Counted from the stretch's first letter, positions 50,466-60,828 are shown. The stretch: 64,000 bases of DNA from an uncultured Arenicella sp. (GCA_947499305.1 CANMNN010000017.1:25134-89133), one strand, 5' to 3'. The notes: generated by a model not told the origin, from the letters alone. Program-made: numbers and translations.

Positions 50466-53400
50466 TTACGGTTTCTCGATCTGCTCTTTCCAAAACTTAA
50501 GTAGGCGTTTCTCTGACACTGGTATTTGCGTACGAAGATGTTGAGCAAAAATTGATACGCGCCATTCTTCGAGCATTCGGGCAAACTCAACTAGTTTTGG
50601 GTGCGCAATAAACACAAAGTCGAGCTCTAAATTAGGGTGACTCAGTTCTTCTACTTTTTGGTTAAAACTTTTTTGCAGTGCTTCCAAGGCCATTTCTTCG
50701 CTGACAGTTTTACTTGCGAACTCCAATTTTTCCAGTCTGCTCTCTATTGCGCGCAAATATCTTGGATACTGCTTAAGCATACTTAGCGGTGTGTAACTCA
50801 AAAAACTAGGTTCAAATAATCGGTAGACCTGAGCTTTGATGTCTTCAACCGCTAGGTCGAGCGCGACACTGTCTAGGGAAACCTTATTTGCTTGAGCCAA
50901 GACCGTGTCACGATGCTTGAATGCGATGATTAAGGAGGCTTCCAATTCCATCGCGATGGGAACCCATTGCTTGCCGCCTTGTGCGAGCGCATCTTCGAAG
51001 CTGCTCGCATCGCGAATATTGTCTGTACCATTTGCAAAGCATGCCTGCGCAAGGCCCGCGTTGATGAGTTTGTCGACCCAGTCAGATTTATTGACGGTAG
51101 TAGGGCTGACTGTTTTGAGCTGTGATGCTAGGCCGCCTAAGCCTCCTTTTTTACCGCCTTGCTTTACCGACATAAGCTCTTTTTGTAAGTACTTAAGGCT
51201 CTGTTTTTGAGTGGTCGTGGTGAGCTGCTTCTTAGCTAACTCAATAATTGCGCGGTTGCTTTGATATTTCGCCACGGCAGGCTGATCGTGGACAAGTAAA
51301 GAGATGCTGTTATCGGCTTGAAGTTGCAACATCGGAAAAGCTCGAACGGTCATTCCTTGGTGTTGATAGTCGACAAAATCAGTCAAGCTGCCAAAGCTCC
51401 AGCTATCGATATTATGCTGCTCTAACTTAATTCGTTCGCTGGCATTGTTAGAGTGCACACTTTCTTGAACGGAGTGGGCGTAGCTCGTCTTTAAAAGATC
51501 AAGATCTCGACCCTCTTCAATTAGTGAGCCGTCTACATCAATTACGCGATAATTCATTTGATAGAACTCATCGAGCTTTGTCGTATCAAAATCTTCGGCC
51601 GTTACCTTTACACCTCGAGTGCGAAACAATACTTCAGCTAGGGCTTCAGTGAGAGCCTGATCCTTGATAACTAGCTTAGAAAAAATACGGTCGATAGCAT
51701 CAGAGGCAGGCGCAAAATTACGGCGAATAGGTTTTGCCAAAGTCTTAACTAAGGCAATACACTTTTCGCGTAAAAGACCAGGCACTAGCCAGTCGCCTAT
51801 GTGCTTAGGAAAGGGCGCAAGCACCGCGATCGGCACTATCATGGTGACGCCGTCACCTTGCTTGCCAGGGTCAAACTTATAGCTGATTTTGACAGTCTTA
51901 CCTTGCACGTCGATCGAATCGGGAAACTGCGCGCCTTGGTCGCTAGCGAGCTGGGCCTGCAGCAATGTTTCTCGGTCAAGCTTGAGAACTTCTTCATTGC
52001 CAGCTTTTAGCCACTTTTCTAAAGAGCTGCGATTATGAATGCTGCTCGGCAATCTCTCCTTATAGAAATCATAAATGATCCGATCATTGACCAGCAGGTT
52101 ACGTCGCCGTGTTTTAGTTTCAAGCTTTTCAATATCGTTAATTAGCGATTCATTGTGCGTAACGAATTCTGCAAGCTTGCCGCGCGGCTTATACGCGCCG
52201 TTTACCAACGCTTGCTGTAAGAACACTTCGTGACATTCCTTGGCATTTATCGGCGCATAATTAACTGGCTCTTTATCGCGCAGTGTCAGGCCGTAAAGTA
52301 AGGTTTTTCGATAGGCTTTAATGCTGCCAGAGCGAACATGATAATGTGGCGAGCTATAGCTAAATCGGCATAGATGTTTAGCTGCTTCAAACGCCCATAT
52401 GGGTTTAATTTCGCCAATGGTATGCGCGAATAAGCGCGAGGTTTCAATGTATTCCGCCGACATAATCCATTTAGGTTTACGCTTTGCTTGAGCGGACCCA
52501 GGAAAGAGATGTACATGGCGACTGCGTGTTGCGGTATATTCTCCATCGACATCCTTAGTTGCAAGATTGCTAACAAGGCCGCTCAACAATGCTCGGTGAA
52601 GGTTTTCATAACGTGTATCAAACTGGCTGCTGGGCTTGGCTTTTTTCTGACCCTTCTCGGGAAGAGTGAGTGTTTGCCATGAAGAAGTTTCCCAGCCGAG
52701 TAATTTAGTTTGAGTTTGTAGTTGTCGAAATAACTCGCGCCATTCAAATACCCGCGCGATCGACCAATATTGTTCAACGCAATGTTGTCTAAACTTAGTA
52801 TTACTCAAGTCTTGCTTCGCATTATTGATAGCTTGCCATAAATGCAAAAAACTAAAGAAGTCCGACTGAGGATGGTGCAGCACTTGATGCGATTGATCAG
52901 CCGCCTGTTGCTTCTCCGCTGGACGCTCTCGTGGGTCCTGAATGCTCAGAGCACTTATTAAAACAAGCGTATCTTTAAGGTTGCCAAGTTTGTTTGCTTC
53001 AATGAGAATGCGCGCATATTTTGGGTCGACCGAGAGGTCGCTCATTTGCCGCCCGAGAGGGCTTAGCTTGCGATCATCATCAACCCCGCCGAGTTCTTGT
53101 AGTAGCTTGAAACCATCGTTCAAAAGCCGAGAGTCAGGTTGATCCAAAAACTCAAACGAGCGCACGTCTTTGATGCCAAGCCTTAGCATTTTTAGAATCA
53201 CAGAAGCTAGATTACTGCGAAGAATCTCAGCCGGGGTGAACTCAGCGCGTTGCTCGAAGTCTTCTTGTGAATACAAACGAATACATACGCCGTGAGCGAC
53301 ACGACCACAGCGTCCTTGGCGTTGATTAGCGCTGGCTTGAGATATTGCCTCAATCGGCAAGCGCTGCACCTTTGAGCGAAAGCTGTATCGTGAAATACGT

Positions 53401-54386
53401 GCGAGCCCAGGGTCAATAACGTAGGCTATGCCGGGCACCGTAATCGAGGTTTCGGCAACGTTTGTCGCCAATACGACCTTGCGTCTATGCGCCGGTTTAA
53501 ATACTTTGTTTTGCTCCGCCACGCTCAAGCGTGAGTAAAGGGGCAGAACGTCAACTGAGTGTTGAGCTTTTCTTAGGGCCTCGGCTGCATCCCGAATTTC
53601 TCGCTCCCCCGCGCAAAAGATTAGAATGTCACCGCTTGCTTTGTATTCACCTTTGGCTTCCGCGCGAATAACTTGGCCTACGGTATCACTGATAAGCTCC
53701 GCGAGATTCGGTGCTTGTTCGGCAGGCTCTTGGTAAATCGTTTTAACCGGATAAGTTCGACCTGAGACTTCTATGATAGGCGCAGCCTTGCCTCGGAGCG
53801 TGAAATGCTTTGAGAATTTCTCGAGATCAATCGTTGCCGAAGTGATGATAACCTTGAGTTCAGGACGCTTTTTACACAGGGGTTTTAGCAGCCCAAGTAA
53901 GAAGTCGATGTTCAAGCTACGCTCATGCGCTTCATCAATTATTATCACATCATACTTTTTGAGCAAGCGATCATGCTGAAACTCAGCGAGCAGCACGCCA
54001 TCGGTCATCAGCTTTATGCGCGTGTTTTTACTCGAATGATCGTTGAACCTCACCTGATAGCCAACGCCTTCGCCAAGTGGCGTTTTAAGCTCAGAAGCAA
54101 TTCGGTCGGCCACCGTGCGTGCCGCAATACGACGAGGCTGGGTGTGCCCAATTAGGCCTGTTTCACCATAGCCTAGAGATAAGCAAATTTTAGGTAATTG
54201 AGTAGTTTTGCCCGAGCCCGTTTCGCCGGCAAGAATCACAACCTGATTGTCGCGAATGGTTTTGGCGATCTCTTCATAGCGCTGGCTGATCGGCAAGCTT
54301 TCTGGAAAGCTAATTGGGCTCGCCCAAGGTTCGCGTTTAACGGCTTTGTGCTTACCAGTATTCTTGTTTTTTGTGTCTGGTCGCAT
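50466..54386 (-). CDS. hrpA: ATP-dependent RNA helicase HrpA
   Basis: DEAH-box helicase of 1306 residues, the full bacterial HrpA length. Walker A GETGSGKT at 54-61, DEAH at 151-154, SAT motif in IITSATIDLEKF, and QRQGRCGRVAHG as motif VI; winged-helix, ratchet and OB domains follow, then the long HrpA-specific C-terminal half (YKFDPGKQGDGVTMIVPI, WLVPGLLREKC). Implicated in E. coli in mRNA processing and rescue of collided ribosomes. It is convergent with eno; the tRNA-Arg gene lies upstream in the opposite direction. Confidence 0.96.
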   Translation of the reverse strand: MRPDTKNKNTGKHKAVKREPWASPISFPESLPISQRYEEIAKTIRDNQVVILAGETGSGKTTQLPKICLSLGYGETGLIGHTQPRRIAARTVADRIASELKTPLGEGVGYQVRFNDHSSKNTRIKLMTDGVLLAEFQHDRLLKKYDVIIIDEAHERSLNIDFLLGLLKPLCKKRPELKVIITSATIDLEKFSKHFTLRGKAAPIIEVSGRTYPVKTIYQEPAEQAPNLAELISDTVGQVIRAEAKGEYKASGDILIFCAGEREIRDAAEALRKAQHSVDVLPLYSRLSVAEQNKVFKPAHRRKVVLATNVAETSITVPGIAYVIDPGLARISRYSFRSKVQRLPIEAISQASANQRQGRCGRVAHGVCIRLYSQEDFEQRAEFTPAEILRSNLASVILKMLRLGIKDVRSFEFLDQPDSRLLNDGFKLLQELGGVDDDRKLSPLGRQMSDLSVDPKYARILIEANKLGNLKDTLVLISALSIQDPRERPAEKQQAADQSHQVLHHPQSDFFSFLHLWQAINNAKQDLSNTKFRQHCVEQYWSIARVFEWRELFRQLQTQTKLLGWETSSWQTLTLPEKGQKKAKPSSQFDTRYENLHRALLSGLVSNLATKDVDGEYTATRSRHVHLFPGSAQAKRKPKWIMSAEYIETSRLFAHTIGEIKPIWAFEAAKHLCRFSYSSPHYHVRSGSIKAYRKTLLYGLTLRDKEPVNYAPINAKECHEVFLQQALVNGAYKPRGKLAEFVTHNESLINDIEKLETKTRRRNLLVNDRIIYDFYKERLPSSIHNRSSLEKWLKAGNEEVLKLDRETLLQAQLASDQGAQFPDSIDVQGKTVKISYKFDPGKQGDGVTMIVPIAVLAPFPKHIGDWLVPGLLREKCIALVKTLAKPIRRNFAPASDAIDRIFSKLVIKDQALTEALAEVLFRTRGVKVTAEDFDTTKLDEFYQMNYRVIDVDGSLIEEGRDLDLLKTSYAHSVQESVHSNNASERIKLEQHNIDSWSFGSLTDFVDYQHQGMTVRAFPMLQLQADNSISLLVHDQPAVAKYQSNRAIIELAKKQLTTTTQKQSLKYLQKELMSVKQGGKKGGLGGLASQLKTVSPTTVNKSDWVDKLINAGLAQACFANGTDNIRDASSFEDALAQGGKQWVPIAMELEASLIIAFKHRDTVLAQANKVSLDSVALDLAVEDIKAQVYRLFEPSFLSYTPLSMLKQYPRYLRAIESRLEKLEFASKTVSEEMALEALQKSFNQKVEELSHPNLELDFVFIAHPKLVEFARMLEEWRVSIFAQHLRTQIPVSEKRLLKFWKEQIEKP

Positions 54387-54456
54387 TAGATAAGGCAGAG
54401 CCGTTTGTGGAAAAGTCAGAGTATAAAACTATTTGTTAATGAGGTGTAAACACGAC

Positions 54457-54485
54457 TCGAAACATCGCTAGGATTACATTATACT
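54457..54485 (+). promoter_or_regulatory. Candidate tRNA-Arg promoter
   Basis: TCGAAA (54457-54462), 17-base spacer, TATACT (54480-54485); the tRNA begins 18 bases later. Confidence 0.45.
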
Positions 54486-54503
54486 CTCACTCGTTAAAGA
54501 CAC

Positions 54504-54580
54504 GCGTCCGTAGCTCAGCTGGATAGAGTAGTTGGCTTCGAACCAATTGGTCGGGGGTTCGAATCCCTCCGGGCGCGCCA
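54504..54580 (+). tRNA. tRNA-Arg, anticodon TCG
   Basis: A full cloverleaf of 77 bases with encoded CCA. Acceptor GCGTCCG pairs with CGGGCGC (one G-T); D arm AGCTCAGCTGGATAGAGT; anticodon stem GTTGG/CCAAT with loop CTTCGAA, so anticodon TCG (reads CGN arginine codons, chiefly CGA/CGG); T arm GGGGG-TTCGAAT-CCCTC. The last 19 bases recur at 54726-54744. A terminator follows closely, so it is a single-gene unit. Confidence 0.96.
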
Positions 54581-54588
54581 TAAATAAA

Positions 54589-54615
54589 AGAACCGGCCTT
54601 GTGCCGGTTTTTTTA
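54589..54615 (+). terminator. Terminator after tRNA-Arg
   Basis: AACCGGC (54591-54597) pairs with GCCGGTT (54603-54609), then a T run. Confidence 0.85.
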
Positions 54616-54625
54616 TTTATTCCGT

Positions 54626-54744
54626 GCTCGGCTGTATGAGAGAACCCCAGGTTCGATAAATTCGCAGGAGCGAATTTAAACAGCCGAAGGCTGCCCGAAG
54701 GGCGAAGCGCATGGATGCGCTGAGTAATCCCTCCGGGCGCGCCA
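54626..54744. repeat. Hairpin-rich element ending in a copy of the tRNA-Arg 3' end
   Basis: The element ends with AATCCCTCCGGGCGCGCCA (54726-54744), an exact 19-base copy of the tRNA 3' end at 54562-54580, 164 bases apart. Before it lie several nested perfect stems: CGGCTGT/ACAGCCG (54629-54635 with 54680-54686) enclosing TAAATTCGC-AGGA-GCGAATTTA (54657-54678), then CAGCC-GAA-GGCTG, GCCC-GAA-GGGC and AGCGCAT-GG-ATGCGCT. It could be a small mobile or repetitive element that targets tRNA 3' ends, or the attachment-site scar of a lost island. No integrase gene is present nearby. Confidence 0.7.
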
Positions 54745-55193
54745 CTTTAAACTATGATTTTTTAAAGGGATTTAAATTCATTTTTTAGGTACTCATTTTG
54801 ACTACGTAAAACTTTCCATGAAACTAATACACTTCGCTCGTCCGTTTGAATCAGGGGCTAATACCTTTCTATCAATTTAGGCAGGCATTTTCGCCTTTTT
54901 ATCAAAACAGCGCTAGATTCACCGACGGTGTCTTCATGATTAGTAAGTGTCGGACTATAAGTGCTTTTTTAGAAATAAAACGTATAACGGCATAACACTT
55001 AGTATTGCTCATTACCTCTAGTTTTCTAAAGCTGACCTTTCTATTTGAATAATTGGCCTTGCGTTATCCTGTGCAATATTATCGCTCTTGATCAGATAGA
55101 TGGTTTTCCATGGGTTGAGAGAGAAACCTATATTGAGGTGTGATCGGTGGATTGAACGTTAGTAAGTCCATAGAAACAAGGACTTTAGTCCTA

Positions 55194-55211
55194 GTGTCTT
55201 AATTAAGACAC
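55194..55211. promoter_or_regulatory. Perfect palindrome, candidate operator
   Basis: GTGTCTTAATTAAGACAC is a perfect 18-base inverted repeat with no loop. It lies just upstream of the -35 of the regulator promoter, centred about 52 bases before the predicted transcription start: the usual place for an activator site. A dimeric Fis-type HTH such as the one encoded next would suit a symmetric site; that link is inference. Confidence 0.5.
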
Positions 55212-55220
55212 CAGTGTAAT

Positions 55221-55248
55221 TTGATGTTCCGAGCGTTTCTGGTAATAT
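55221..55248 (+). promoter_or_regulatory. Promoter of the membrane regulator gene
   Basis: TTGATG (55221-55226), 16-base spacer, TAATAT (55243-55248). Start of transcription predicted near 55255, just before the ribosome-binding site. Confidence 0.5.
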
Positions 55249-55276
55249 GGTTGAGTAAATTCTGGAGGGGACATCT

Positions 55277-56197
55277 GTGACATGGTTTATGCTGCCTGCG
55301 ATATTGGGCATATTGGTTAAGTTATATCTCTTATTAAGTAGTACGCGAAGGAAGTGGATAAGCGGCGGGCTTGTCGGCTTAGTCTCTATATTGGCGCTGC
55401 ATAACTTCTCAGAGCTATTATTGTTTAATGGCTTTGTTCGGCACCTAAACGCTGAATATTTGATGCGGGCTTACTACTTGTGTGCAATATCGGTCTCGAC
55501 ATATGCCTTCTGGTATTCATATAAGGGTGACCATACTAGAAGTAAAAAATTACCAGCTACAGTGATCTTGATTGCCTTATTGCTTTCGTTTGCGGTTACA
55601 ACAAGCGACTTTGTTATTGCGGGTGCTGCCTCCTTAACATACAGCGTAACTGCGGTTAAGGGAGGATTTTATTGGGTTTTTCAGGTCTTCTCTCTCGTTG
55701 CAAGTCTAGGCACTCTTACTTATTTAGTATTGAATTACCTTCGATCAGAAAGCGCTAGCGAACAAATTAGAAACTTTTATGCCTTAGTGTCTATGGTTCC
55801 ATTAGTCATCACTGCAGTTATCATTATCTGTTTGATGAGCTTGGGAGTGAAGATAAACGCTACGTTCGTTTTTCCAATCGCGAGCACACTATTTTTAATA
55901 ATTTTGATAAAGGGTAAATATAGCGAAAGCTTGGTCAATGACCCTCGAAGCCTCATACCTTTCAGCGCCGAGGGCCAGTTAAATAGTTCGATGAAGGCCT
56001 CAAATTTGTTGTATAGGATAGGAGAGATCGACCACAAGATGCATATGGCCGATCTAGAAAAGTCGACAATCTTATATATGCTCTCAAAAAATAAGGGAAA
56101 CATATCTAAGACTGCCGCATCTATGAAGATTAATCGGACGACGCTTTATGGTAAATTTAAAACGCTCGGGATCGATCATACAACTTATTCGAAGTAA
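55277..56197 (+). CDS. Seven-helix membrane protein fused to a Fis-type DNA-binding domain
   Basis: A 306-residue protein with no recognised name. Seven hydrophobic segments are visible at about 4-22, 29-50, 60-80, 92-116, 130-154, 167-189 and 193-212, resembling the seven-helix sensor domain of some histidine kinases. There is no kinase, receiver or AAA+ domain. After a ~45-residue linker comes a Fis/HTH_8-like domain at 258-298 (LEKSTILYMLSKNKGNISKTAASMKINRTTLYGKFKTLGI), the type found at the end of NtrC-family activators. It looks like a one-component, membrane-bound transcription factor, analogous in logic to ToxR or CadC. GTG start, GGAGGGG six bases upstream. Convergent with a KAS III gene with only 12 bases between stops. 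Confidence 0.8.
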   Translation: MTWFMLPAILGILVKLYLLLSSTRRKWISGGLVGLVSILALHNFSELLLFNGFVRHLNAEYLMRAYYLCAISVSTYAFWYSYKGDHTRSKKLPATVILIALLLSFAVTTSDFVIAGAASLTYSVTAVKGGFYWVFQVFSLVASLGTLTYLVLNYLRSESASEQIRNFYALVSMVPLVITAVIIICLMSLGVKINATFVFPIASTLFLIILIKGKYSESLVNDPRSLIPFSAEGQLNSSMKASNLLYRIGEIDHKMHMADLEKSTILYMLSKNKGNISKTAASMKINRTTLYGKFKTLGIDHTTYSK

Positions 56198-56209
56198 TCC
56201 TGATTTCTA

Positions 56210-57259
56210 TTAGGCAATATAACCAAATTGGCCAATAGCCAGCCCTGATCCAGCAAAACAGCCTCCGACCTTGTCGCCTGGCCTGATCTTTCCTGCTTTG
56301 ACTAGTTGGTCAAAGCCAACGGCAAAGGTAGCAGAAGTAATATTGCCTAAAAGTGGGTATGTTTTAATCATCTTGCTTGAGCCTACATCGGTTAGCCTTG
56401 CAAATCGCTCAAAAGGCTTTGCCCCCATTTGATGAGTAAGTAACCAGTCAAAACCGGACCAATCAAGCATTTCAAGCGTGTCTTGATAAAGGTGTTCATG
56501 CGCATTGATGATTTCTCTGACAATAGGCCCCATTTGCATCTGCCCCGTCATTGACCCATCGCTGTGCCGTTTGTAGATGCACTTGTCGATGTGACAACTG
56601 ATGCTTTTTGTATTGAATGATTCGAACCCCTGATCTCTGTCAGATGGGCCCATTATCACAGCGCCCCCTGCATCACCTACAGACAGCCCACCAAGCCGTT
56701 CACGATAGGACTTTTTATCGATTCCTGATTTAAGTTGATCGAGCACGAATGACAGTACTTTTGAAGGTGTTTCCCCGGTACAAATAAGAGCATACCTAAT
56801 CGCCCCAGTCTCAATTAGGTTCGATGCCATTTCCATTGCGTTTATGAATCCGAAACACGCATTAGCTATGTCATACGCATATTTTGCATTTAAACCTAGG
56901 CTGTTCTGAATGACGTGAGCAGTTGCCGGCTCTGGTTGGTCGCGTTCAATCCCACAAAATACAACCATATCAATCTCATCGAAAGGAACATCACAGGCAC
57001 CAGCTAAGGCCTGCTCGGCCGCAGGGATCGCAAGTGACGAAGGTAGAGCTGATGGCGGTGAGATCCTTCTTTCGATAATGCCCATTTTGTCGGCCATCCA
57101 GTTTGTCGGAGTTCCATACCTTAAGTCGGAATTGAACTCCTCGAACAGTTCAACTGACGTTACTTTTTCTGTGGGAAGGTAGGTCCCGGAAGAAATAATC
57201 TTTGCTCTCGTTTTAAGCTGTTTAATTGGTTTATCGAATAGTGCGGTGTGGTAATTCAT
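56210..57259 (-). CDS. 3-oxoacyl-ACP synthase III family protein
   Basis: A thiolase-fold condensing enzyme of the FabH type, 349 residues. The triad is complete: Cys135 in IANACFGF, His276 in THQMG and Asn306 in GNITSAT. Divergent motifs (HQMGAKPF rather than HQANxRI) and its setting away from fab genes argue against the housekeeping FabH; it resembles KAS III-like enzymes of secondary or signal-lipid pathways (for example PqsD- or DarB-type proteins), but the product cannot be assigned. The ATG at 57259 is preferred (AGGGA nine bases upstream) over one at 57292 with no ribosome-binding site. Convergent with the membrane regulator. Confidence 0.82.
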   Translation of the reverse strand: MNYHTALFDKPIKQLKTRAKIISSGTYLPTEKVTSVELFEEFNSDLRYGTPTNWMADKMGIIERRISPPSALPSSLAIPAAEQALAGACDVPFDEIDMVVFCGIERDQPEPATAHVIQNSLGLNAKYAYDIANACFGFINAMEMASNLIETGAIRYALICTGETPSKVLSFVLDQLKSGIDKKSYRERLGGLSVGDAGGAVIMGPSDRDQGFESFNTKSISCHIDKCIYKRHSDGSMTGQMQMGPIVREIINAHEHLYQDTLEMLDWSGFDWLLTHQMGAKPFERFARLTDVGSSKMIKTYPLLGNITSATFAVGFDQLVKAGKIRPGDKVGGCFAGSGLAIGQFGYIA

Positions 57260-57928
57260 AAGGTTTTCCCTAGTTGTCAATTTATTGAACATACAAATTA
57301 TCTGACCGTGGGGTTTTTAAACAGAGAGTGTGGTGAAAAAAAAGAGTTGTCGGTGAAAACATATCTATTTAGTTAACTCACGACCTAGCTGGGTTGGCAC
57401 ACTGGTATTCATATAGCCTCTCCCGCCAGGTTAAAAACAGATAGGTTGGTAAATAAATTATGGATATTGGGCGGTGTATGAGCCGTTGGGGTCTAGAGAA
57501 AGAATTGAAATTATATAGGGCGAGAGAGTTTAGCCTTCTCGGCCTTTATAACGCGCTGATGCCAAAGCAGGCTGAGGTATAGACAGCCCCGAGTGGTGGT
57601 CGTGAATCAGTGAGGTTTGTCGCAAGATTAACTGCTTGCGATAATAATTGTAGGAAAGGGCGTGGATTAGCTCTGACTGAACTGCTAGGCCCAAGCGAAG
57701 AAGCTGTCCTCTGCTAAGAGCTTATTTTACTGGTCCTTGCAGTTCGCTAATAACGTAAACTGAGCGGCTAATCTTCGAGTGCTATCTTACTTTTATTAAG
57801 AGAGGATAATTCCCTCAAGGCGTGCCGACCAAATAGAACGAATAACGATTTAAAGGGGCTGATAAATCAGCCCGATCGAGTTCAAATAGTCGTAACAGTT
57901 CAGAAAGTAGACGCGCAGTAAGCCTTAA
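57260..57928. other. Non-coding stretch between the KAS III gene and lpd
   Basis: About 670 bases without a convincing gene. A 40-codon plus-strand frame (57460-57582) has no clear ribosome-binding site and no recognised sequence. The upstream part must hold the KAS III promoter, but no strong -35/-10 pair stands out. Confidence 0.4.
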
Positions 57929-57972
57929 TTAATAAAGCCTGCAATAACAGCTGTTAATGCAGGCTTTATTAA
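57929..57972. terminator. 44-base near-perfect palindrome, bidirectional terminator after lpd
   Basis: Two 22-base arms (TTAATAAAGCCTGCAATAAC... and its complement) match with a single mismatch and no loop. It sits 18 bases after the lpd stop; AT-rich ends give U-rich tails in both directions. Confidence 0.7.
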
Positions 57973-57989
57973 TCGATTTTCAGCTTAAG

Positions 57990-59423
<1,434 letters not shown>

Positions 59424-59477
59424 CTATTTGAGTTTGTCGTTAACATAAAATCTTAATTGCTAGTAGAGTTCGCTAAT

Positions 59478-59543
59478 GCGCCTGCGGCCGAGTGCCTTAG
59501 AGCTCCAATAGCGCCTGCGGCCTAGCTCGCTAGAGCTCCAATA
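59478..59543. repeat. 33-base tandem duplication over the sucB stop codon
   Basis: Two adjacent 33-base units (59478-59510 and 59511-59543) agree at 28 positions; both begin GCGCCTGCGGCC and end AGAGCTCCAATA. The second unit contains the last codons and stop of sucB (minus strand), so the first is a copy of the gene end placed in the sucB-lpd spacer. Confidence 0.8.
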
Positions 59544-60744
59544 AAAGTCGAGCGGGGTCTTCTAGGCACTCTTTGATTGTGCGCAAGAAAAGTACCGATT
59601 CAGAACCGTCAATAATGCGATGATCGTATGTTAGTGCTAAATACATCATTGGTCTAATGACCACCTCACCGTTTTCAGCAACAGGGCGATCTTCGATGCG
59701 ATGCATGCCTAGGATTGCGCTCTGTGGAGGGTTGACGATTGGGGTCGACATCATCGAGCCAAAGGTACCGCCATTCGAGATAGTAAAAGTACCGCCAACA
59801 AGGTCATCCATCGTTAACTTACCGTCTTTGGCTTTCTTGCCGTATTCTCCGATAGTTTTTTCTACGCCAGCAAAACTCAATTGATCGACGTCACGCAGCA
59901 CCGGCACAACCAGACCACGTGGTGAAGAGGCCGCTATGCCAACATCGTAGTAGTCATGATAGACAATGTCGTTGCCATCGATCGACGCGTTAACGGCTGG
60001 GAAACGGCGCAGTGCTTCAACCGCTGCTTTTACAAAGAAAGACATAAAGCCTAGGCGCGTGCCGTGTTTTTTCTCGAATAACTCTTTGTACTCTTTACGT
60101 AAGTTCATAACTGCTTGCATGTTGACGTCGTTAAACGTGGTCAACATTGCTTGAGTGTCTTGTGCTTCTTTTAGACGTCGAGCTATGGTCGAGCGAAGCC
60201 GAGTCATTGGCACGCGGCGTTCATTGCGTTCTCCAGCTTGAGCAGTCTTAACTTCAGGAGTACTCGTCGAGCTAGCGGCAGACGCCGCTTTCAATGCGTT
60301 TTGAACGTCTTCTTTTAGAATGCGACCATTTTTGCCTGTACCTTTGATTGAGCTTGCTTCAAGGTTATTTTCAGCGAGCATTTTACGCACCGCAGGGCTT
60401 AGTTTGTCAGCGTCATCCGCATTCCCGCTGTCAGTTTCTTCGACAACCGCAGCTGGTTTTTCTTCGGTTGCAGGTTCTTCCTTGGCTACAGGTGCAGCAG
60501 CGGTTGCGCCTTCTTCGATGATCGCTATTACTTCTTGTTCGCCTACGGTTGCACCTTCTTCGGCGCGAATCTCTTTGATTACGCCGTCAACGGTTGCAGG
60601 GACTTCTAAAACCACTTTTTCGGTTTCGATATCGACCAAGTTTTCATCAATACTGACGGTGTCGCCAACTTGCTTGTGCCATGTGGCAACAATTGCATCG
60701 GCGACGGATTCTGGAAGAACGGGAACTTTTACTTCAACTGACAT
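59530..60744 (-). CDS. sucB: Dihydrolipoyllysine succinyltransferase (E2 of 2-oxoglutarate dehydrogenase)
   Basis: Core of the complex. Lipoyl domain at 1-75 with the lipoylated Lys43 in [11 protein letters not shown]; Ala/Glu/Pro-rich linker (~77-105); E3/E1-binding domain [28 protein letters not shown] (~107-143); catalytic domain ending in YDHRIIDGS (His375, Asp379). AGGAG precedes the ATG. 404 residues. Downstream of sucA by 84 bases. Confidence 0.97.
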   Translation of the reverse strand: MSVEVKVPVLPESVADAIVATWHKQVGDTVSIDENLVDIETEKVVLEVPATVDGVIKEIRAEEGATVGEQEVIAIIEEGATAAAPVAKEEPATEEKPAAVVEETDSGNADDADKLSPAVRKMLAENNLEASSIKGTGKNGRILKEDVQNALKAASAASSTSTPEVKTAQAGERNERRVPMTRLRSTIARRLKEAQDTQAMLTTFNDVNMQAVMNLRKEYKELFEKKHGTRLGFMSFFVKAAVEALRRFPAVNASIDGNDIVYHDYYDVGIAASSPRGLVVPVLRDVDQLSFAGVEKTIGEYGKKAKDGKLTMDDLVGGTFTISNGGTFGSMMSTPIVNPPQSAILGMHRIEDRPVAENGEVVIRPMMYLALTYDHRIIDGSESVLFLRTIKECLEDPARLLLEL

Positions 60745-60828
60745 ATTGGTTGCTCCTGCAAATGGTTAGTGTGCAGTTTTATTGTAATTAAATTATTTCT
60801 AATACGGTGGCTTTATTAAAAGCACACC

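Larger units (their letters stand above)
54745..55276. other. 532-base region upstream of the membrane regulator
   Basis: No convincing gene. AT-richer than the core blocks by eye. It contains a hairpin AAGTCC/GGACTT (55164-55185), a perfect 18-base palindrome (55194-55211), a promoter (55221-55248) and a strong ribosome-binding site GGAGGGG (55264-55270) for the next gene. Confidence 0.5.

Noticed and set aside
57360..57400. Possible second copy of the palindromic operator in the KAS III upstream region (GTGAGTTAACTAAAT on the minus strand)
   Set aside because: Only about 10 of 18 positions agree with the palindrome at 55194-55211, which is not better than chance in AT-rich DNA.
57460..57582. 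40-codon plus-strand frame (MDIGRCMSRWGLEKEL...) between the KAS III gene and lpd
   Set aside because: No convincing ribosome-binding site, no recognised family, and chance frames of this size are common; left unannotated.
60320..60769. 149-codon frame antisense to sucB
   Set aside because: Ser/Ala/Thr-rich shadow of the lipoyl-domain linker; no independent support.
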